A stretch of DNA of 64,000 bases, taken from positions 1,984,001-2,048,000 of the forward strand of contig NZ_CP054143.1 of assembly GCF_013284055.1 (NCBI RefSeq), given 5' to 3'. Positions 60,330 through 64,000 of the stretch are shown here, piece after piece. Numbering within the stretch: position 1 is the stretch's first letter; each line of letters starts with the position of its first letter. Origin of the DNA: Deefgea piscis (GTDB lineage Bacteria; Pseudomonadota; Gammaproteobacteria; Burkholderiales; Chitinibacteraceae). The notes below the pieces were generated by a model. That model saw only the letters and a list, made by a program, of their open reading frames with translations. It ran no database searches and was not told the DNA's origin. The position numbers and the translations under genes are program-made.

Positions 60330-60830
60330 TTAAGCTAAAACTTTCAATGCCGCTTCATAGTTAGGCTCGTCTTTAATATCGGCAACGAGTTCAGCATGGA
60401 TGATTTGATCATTCTCATCCAAAACTAGCACTGCACGCGCAGCGACGCCAGCCAGTGGCGCGCTGGTGATTTCAACACCATAATTGGCCAAAAATTCACG
60501 GCCGCGCATGGTCGATAAATTCACCACGTTTTCAATGCCTTCGGCACCGCAAAAGCGGCTTTGTGCGAATGGCAAATCAGCAGAAATGCACAATACCACG
60601 GTGTTTTCGAGTTTGGCGGCTGACTCGTTGAAATGACGCACTGACATCGCGCAAGTTGGCGTGTCAACGCTAGGGAAAATATTCAAAACTTTACGTTTAC
60701 CAGCAAAGCTAGCCAAACTCACGTCTGAAAGATCTTTCGCCACCAAACTAAATGCTGGGGCGGTGCTGCCCACTGCTGGGAACGTGCCATTGAGGGTGAC
60801 TGGATTGCCGCCAAGAGTAACTGATGCCAT
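60330..60830 (-). CDS. tpx: Thiol peroxidase
   Basis: 166 residues, the standard Tpx size. Peroxidatic Cys60 lies in [13 protein letters not shown] with Thr57, resolving Cys94 in SRFCGAEG, and Arg132 completes the active site. The family start [18 protein letters not shown] is intact. It reduces hydrogen and lipid peroxides with thioredoxin. It is 193 bp downstream of a cysteine-free paralogue on the same strand. Confidence 0.96.
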   Translation of the reverse strand: MASVTLGGNPVTLNGTFPAVGSTAPAFSLVAKDLSDVSLASFAGKRKVLNIFPSVDTPTCAMSVRHFNESAAKLENTVVLCISADLPFAQSRFCGAEGIENVVNLSTMRGREFLANYGVEITSAPLAGVAARAVLVLDENDQIIHAELVADIKDEPNYEAALKVLA

Positions 60831-60974
60831 GTAATGCTCCTTAGTTTTTATATTGAATGCTGCATGAAAGTAAGTGGGGTTGTTTTAGTAAATCAAAAGT
60901 GATTATTTGCTTAAGTGCCGTAATTTTTATTCCATCGCTGGCGTGTTTGCAAAAGATGGGTGTTGCAGACGCAA

Positions 60975-61011
60975 AAACGCCAAGATGGATCGTTGCTCCA
61001 ATCTTGGCGTT
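60975..61011 (-). terminator. Terminator of the cysteine-free tpx paralogue
   Basis: On the minus strand AACGCCAAGAT pairs with ATCTTGGCGTT around a loop of about 14 bases, followed by TTTTTG. Confidence 0.85.
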
Positions 61012-61023
61012 TAGCTTTGGGTG

Positions 61024-61575
61024 TTATTCGATACTGAGTACTTCGACTTCCGTTACGGCGGCAGTAGCGGCAGGCGGGTCGAGTAAATCTAGCGCCGATG
61101 TATAGTTGGGCTCGGCATTGAGATCACTCACCAGCTCGGAATACAAAATGGTATCGTCAACATCGAGCGCAAATAAGGCGGTGGTCATCAGGCCAGACAG
61201 CGGAACATCGGTAATCATCACGCCGTAGTCTTTATGAAAGTCACGCCCACGCAAGGTCGACATTAATTGGATTTTGCGAAAACCTTCAGAATCAACAATC
61301 CGTGATAGTGCATAGGGGGTATCGACCGAAACCGTCATAATCACGGCGTTTTTGAGTTCATACCCTATGGTTTCGAGTTTTCTGGCAATGGTTAAACCAA
61401 TCGCCGCATCTAAGCTAGGCACTACGGCAATGAGTTTTCTTTGTCCCCAAAATTTGGACAGCGGCACATCTTGTAATTGAATGTCGACCAGCATAAAGCT
61501 ATGTGCCGTTTCACCTGCACGAGGAAAACGGCCACCAATACTGACAGGGGTGCTATTGAGCATAACGGTCGACAT
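61024..61575 (-). CDS. Tpx-like protein lacking all catalytic residues
   Basis: 183 residues. It aligns without gaps to the neighbouring Tpx over the first ~150 residues (STVMLNSTPVSIGGRFPRAGETA, STLRGRDFHKDYGVMITDVPLSGL, ILYSELVSDLNAEPNYTSAL), but the residues equal to Thr57, Cys60, Cys94 and Arg132 are Ala, Gly, Val and Thr. There is no cysteine anywhere. It therefore cannot act as a thiol peroxidase. An acidic, alanine-rich tail of about 20 residues is added. The preserved fold and clean open frame with its own terminator argue against a pseudogene. A binding or regulatory role is possible but not shown. Confidence 0.85.
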   Translation of the reverse strand: MSTVMLNSTPVSIGGRFPRAGETAHSFMLVDIQLQDVPLSKFWGQRKLIAVVPSLDAAIGLTIARKLETIGYELKNAVIMTVSVDTPYALSRIVDSEGFRKIQLMSTLRGRDFHKDYGVMITDVPLSGLMTTALFALDVDDTILYSELVSDLNAEPNYTSALDLLDPPAATAAVTEVEVLSIE

Positions 61576-61635
61576 TGATGATCTCCTGAGTTTATCTTGT
61601 CAGTATGACTTCAATTGTCAGAAAAACAAGATTTC

Positions 61636-62763
61636 TTAGTAGAACCAGAGCAGGGAATAACCAGTTGAATGTAAATCGCCCAAGTCTAATTGTAAGAATG
61701 CAGGAATTTCTTCGTTGGCTTCGATGCGATCTTGTTGGCGCTCGTTTTGCAGCAAATATTGTTTGGCGGTGAATACTTTGCGAACGATGACGCGTTCATT
61801 GTCATCAGTCAGCGTGAGCTCTAGCTTGGGCAGTGCTTGGGCAAAGGGCGCTAGATTACGCAAGGTGGCATTCAGTTGAATTAACTGCGGATTATTGGGA
61901 ATAAAACTGAGTTCTGAATATTCCGAGCGCAGCAATGGTGATTTTTGTGGCAGCGGCATGGCGCAATCGAGTTTGGCGCACAGTGCTAGGTATTTGGGGC
62001 GTAAAGCAGGAAAGTCTTGGCTGAGCTCAAGCCGGAATTGATACAACAATTGCAGTACCAAGATCATCACTGCCAATAGACTGGCTAGCGCCCACCAACC
62101 GGTGTGTTGCGCGGTTTTTTTGTGTGGTACAAATAAATCGTCATCGCTGAGAATCGGCTGATATTCAGCATTGCTATCAATTTCAACGTGGTTTTGGTTT
62201 GGCGCGCTCATCACCGGCTGGCTGGTGTCTTCAGTCGCTGCAGCAGCGGCCAAAGCCAGTTCAATTTCCATTGCCAGTGTCGGGTCTTGTGCTGCGCTTG
62301 GTGAAGCGGCCGTTTCAACTTGGCTTTGAGGTTCGCTTTCAGTCTCCAATGCCGGCTCAACATTGCTGCTGTTGTTGCGGGCGAGGACTTCAAATTGGAG
62401 TAAATCGATTTCTTGAGCAATATCATCGGGTATATTGCTGTCACCTTTATTGATTAAAGGCTCTGCGTCTATACCTTGTTGATCAGCTTGCGTGTCCAGC
62501 GGTTCAAAGACGGTTGCGATGGTCTCTGTTTGATTGAGTTGCTGCTCAGGTTCCACTGGGGGCGCTTGGGCAGGGATACTGCTGATTTCGGCATCGTCGG
62601 ACTGGCTTGGCCCATTGCTGGCAATGGGCGCTTGCATAAAATCAGGCGCATGAAACACAAATGCACAGCGACCACAGCGCACTTTGCCTTGATGTGCGCT
62701 GAGCTGCTGATCGGTCACCCGAAAGGCGGTGCTGCAATTGGGGCAGCAGGTAATTTGGTTCAT
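61636..62763 (-). CDS. Zinc-ribbon protein of the DUF3426 family
   Basis: 375 residues. An N-terminal zinc ribbon (MJ0042-type) has Cys7/Cys10 and Cys30/Cys33 (CCPNCSTAF... VRCGRCAFVF). A long acidic, Gln/Ala-rich low-complexity linker spans about residues 45-215. One membrane helix (WWALASLLAVMILVLQLLY) follows, then the periplasmic DUF3426 domain ending with GYSLLWFY. The usual partner prmA is next to it here (16-bp gap), which matches the conserved order prmA - DUF3426 in betaproteobacteria. The function is unknown. Confidence 0.9.
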   Translation of the reverse strand: MNQITCCPNCSTAFRVTDQQLSAHQGKVRCGRCAFVFHAPDFMQAPIASNGPSQSDDAEISSIPAQAPPVEPEQQLNQTETIATVFEPLDTQADQQGIDAEPLINKGDSNIPDDIAQEIDLLQFEVLARNNSSNVEPALETESEPQSQVETAASPSAAQDPTLAMEIELALAAAAATEDTSQPVMSAPNQNHVEIDSNAEYQPILSDDDLFVPHKKTAQHTGWWALASLLAVMILVLQLLYQFRLELSQDFPALRPKYLALCAKLDCAMPLPQKSPLLRSEYSELSFIPNNPQLIQLNATLRNLAPFAQALPKLELTLTDDNERVIVRKVFTAKQYLLQNERQQDRIEANEEIPAFLQLDLGDLHSTGYSLLWFY

Positions 62764-62779
62764 GCGCTGACTTCACTCA

Positions 62780-63673
62780 TTAAGCGGATTTGCGGATACC
62801 GGAGAGGCAAACCCAACCTTCGTGCTCGGCGGCTGGCGAAAAATCAAACCATTGGCTGTAAATGGCGATAATTTCATGCGCTTGTTCGGCCAAAATACCC
62901 GATAGCACAATCTTGCCACCGATACGGCAACGGCTGGCCAGTAATGGTGCTAATGCTTTGAGTGGATTGGTCAGGATATTGGCAACGACCACGTCGTAGC
63001 TTTTGCTCGGCGCAGCATCAGGCAAATAAAATTGGGCGACAACGTTGTTTTGCTCGGCATTTTGGCGGCTGGCAATCATCGCTTGGGCGTCGATATCCAC
63101 GCCGTCGGTTTCGCCTGCGCCGAGTTTGAGCGCTGAAATCGCCAAAATCCCACTGCCGCAACCGTAATCGAGGACGTTTTCACCGCCAGCAAGGTTGGAA
63201 TCTAGCCATTGCAAACACAGGCGAGTTGTTGGGTGGCTACCGGTACCAAAGGCTAAACCGGGGTCCAGCTGGATGCTTACTGCCGCAGGATCGGGGCATT
63301 CGTGCCATGTTGGGGTAATCCATAGGCGCGGAGAGATTGGGATTGGATCAAATTGCGATTGGGTTAAGCGCACCCAGTCTTGATCGGCTACGTTGATGAT
63401 CTCGAAACTTGGCGCTGGCAGTTGCAGGATTTGCGCTGCGTGCTCAACAATGGTGGCGACATCCATCTCAACATCAAACAGCGCCACCACAATGCTGGTT
63501 TCCCACAATTGATCGACCGGCTCGCCCGGTTCGCCAAAAATAGGCTTTTCAGCATCGGTGCCTGCAGCTGCGTCTTCAATCGACACGGAAAGCGCGCCCA
63601 AATCAAATAAGGTGTCCGAATAGCCTTCTGCTTGTGCAGAATCGGTTGTTAGGCGGAGTTCTTGCCATGCCAT
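62780..63673 (-). CDS. prmA: Ribosomal protein L11 methyltransferase
   Basis: 297 residues from the ATG at 63673, which has AAGGAAC upstream; the frame extends 16 codons further without support. The N-terminal PrmA substrate-recognition domain (MAWQELRLTTDSAQAEGYSDTLFDLGALSVSIEDA) and the SAM motif VLDYGCGSGILAISALKLGA are intact, with PGLAFGTGSHPTTRLCLQWL before it. The enzyme trimethylates lysines and the N-terminus of L11. Upstream, accB/accC often occur in related genomes; here 125 bp separate it from a LysE-family gene. Confidence 0.95.
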   Translation of the reverse strand: MAWQELRLTTDSAQAEGYSDTLFDLGALSVSIEDAAAGTDAEKPIFGEPGEPVDQLWETSIVVALFDVEMDVATIVEHAAQILQLPAPSFEIINVADQDWVRLTQSQFDPIPISPRLWITPTWHECPDPAAVSIQLDPGLAFGTGSHPTTRLCLQWLDSNLAGGENVLDYGCGSGILAISALKLGAGETDGVDIDAQAMIASRQNAEQNNVVAQFYLPDAAPSKSYDVVVANILTNPLKALAPLLASRCRIGGKIVLSGILAEQAHEIIAIYSQWFDFSPAAEHEGWVCLSGIRKSA

Positions 63674-63798
63674 GATGCTGTTCCTAAGTTCTGTAGGGAC
63701 GTATTTTGCCACGAACCGCACCCTATCGACGAAAAAGCTTTTTGTGCTTGTTTACTTTGCGTCGCAAAAATGTTTAGTTTCAGGAACTAAGGGCATGA

Positions 63799-64000
63799 TT
63801 AAACCAGTACGATGAGTTCGCCATACAGCAAATAAAATGCCGTGAGCGCCATCAATGAAGCCATAGTGCCGTTAAACAATTTGAGGTTTTTTGGCACCAG
63901 CAAATGGTGGCGTAATGCGTCGCCCAGCCAAGCCCATATGGCAATACAGGGTAAATTGATCAAAGCGCAAATCAGCGCCAAACTCAGCACTGCGCCCAGA
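63799..64000 (-). CDS. LysE/RhtB-family exporter, C-terminal part (cut by the window end)
   Basis: Only the last ~67 residues are present and the start is beyond the window. The segment LALICALINLPCIAIWAWLGDALRHHLLVPKNLKLFNGTMASLMALTAFYLL matches the C-terminal two helices of LysE/RhtB amino-acid exporters. Substrate cannot be judged. Confidence 0.75.
   Translation of the reverse strand, partial: LGAVLSLALICALINLPCIAIWAWLGDALRHHLLVPKNLKLFNGTMASLMALTAFYLLYGELIVLV

Noticed and set aside
62476-62871. 131-codon frame antisense to the DUF3426 and prmA genes
   Set aside because: It crosses two well-supported genes and looks like a frame shadow.

Overview
The window reads as ordinary chromosome of a betaproteobacterium with moderate G+C, most likely of the order Neisseriales and close to the chitin-degrading Chitinibacter/Deefgea group. 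This rests on the look of the proteins, the gene order ilvE - zinc-finger protein - waaF, a hutW/hutX/hmu haem locus, and an N-acetylhexosamine-type kinase, GntR regulator and sugar ABC transporter cluster. No sequence search was possible, so the placement is inference. No CRISPR array, intact transposase, prophage or replication origin was seen.

Layout. 1-3.8 kb: the end of a TPR hybrid histidine kinase overlapping a receiver-GGDEF diguanylate cyclase. 3.9-8.1 kb: an RND efflux pump and its adaptor. 8.1-12.9 kb: lplT, a DedA protein, alr and lysC. 13.1-13.7 kb: five tRNA genes (Ser-GCU, Arg-ACG, Glu-UUC, Arg-ACG, Glu-UUC) behind one strong promoter and before one terminator. 14.4-24.1 kb: a haem acquisition region (hutW, hutX and an NAD(P)-binding partner; hmuTUV ABC importer; hmuS; TonB-dependent receptor; ChaN lipoprotein) with clear Fur boxes at both promoter regions. 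24.2-34.0 kb: housekeeping genes (msrB, aroA, waaF, ilvE, rnk, usg, rlmD) and two small secreted proteins lying among dispersed repeats. 34.1-36.7 kb: a GAF hybrid kinase. 36.8-39.3 kb: cysB, a TauE/SafE permease and cysH. 39.6-46.6 kb: amino-sugar kinase, GntR regulator and a complete CUT1-type sugar ABC transporter. 46.7-49.2 kb: tas, a TraB/GumN-like protein and an unknown protein. 49.5-54.9 kb: two tandem sulfate-binding proteins and cysTWA. 55.1-58.0 kb: a two-gene accessory unit (double-HTH protein, sugar-efflux MFS) between perfect 59-bp inverted repeats. 58.1-64 kb: amtB behind a sigma-54 promoter, a DUF3025 protein, tpx and a cysteine-free tpx paralogue, a DUF3426 protein, prmA and a partial LysE-family gene.

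How it works together. The haem locus would take haem through the outer membrane (receptor), periplasm (HmuT) and inner membrane (HmuUV), and then handle it in the cytoplasm (HmuS, HutX, HutW). Sulfate import (Sbp, CysTWA) and reduction (CysH) probably share the CysB regulator encoded nearby. The kinase/GntR/ABC cluster fits uptake and phosphorylation of an amino sugar.

The most unusual observations are: the 59-bp inverted repeats around the HTH-MFS pair; two short elements sharing the same 25-bp terminal inverted repeats, one just upstream of cysT; a nine-cytosine tract in the hmuT coding sequence that could cause phase variation; a Tpx paralogue that has lost all catalytic residues while keeping a gapless alignment; a GumN-like protein with both GxxH histidines changed to glutamine; and an NAD(P)-binding protein in the place where hutZ is usually found.
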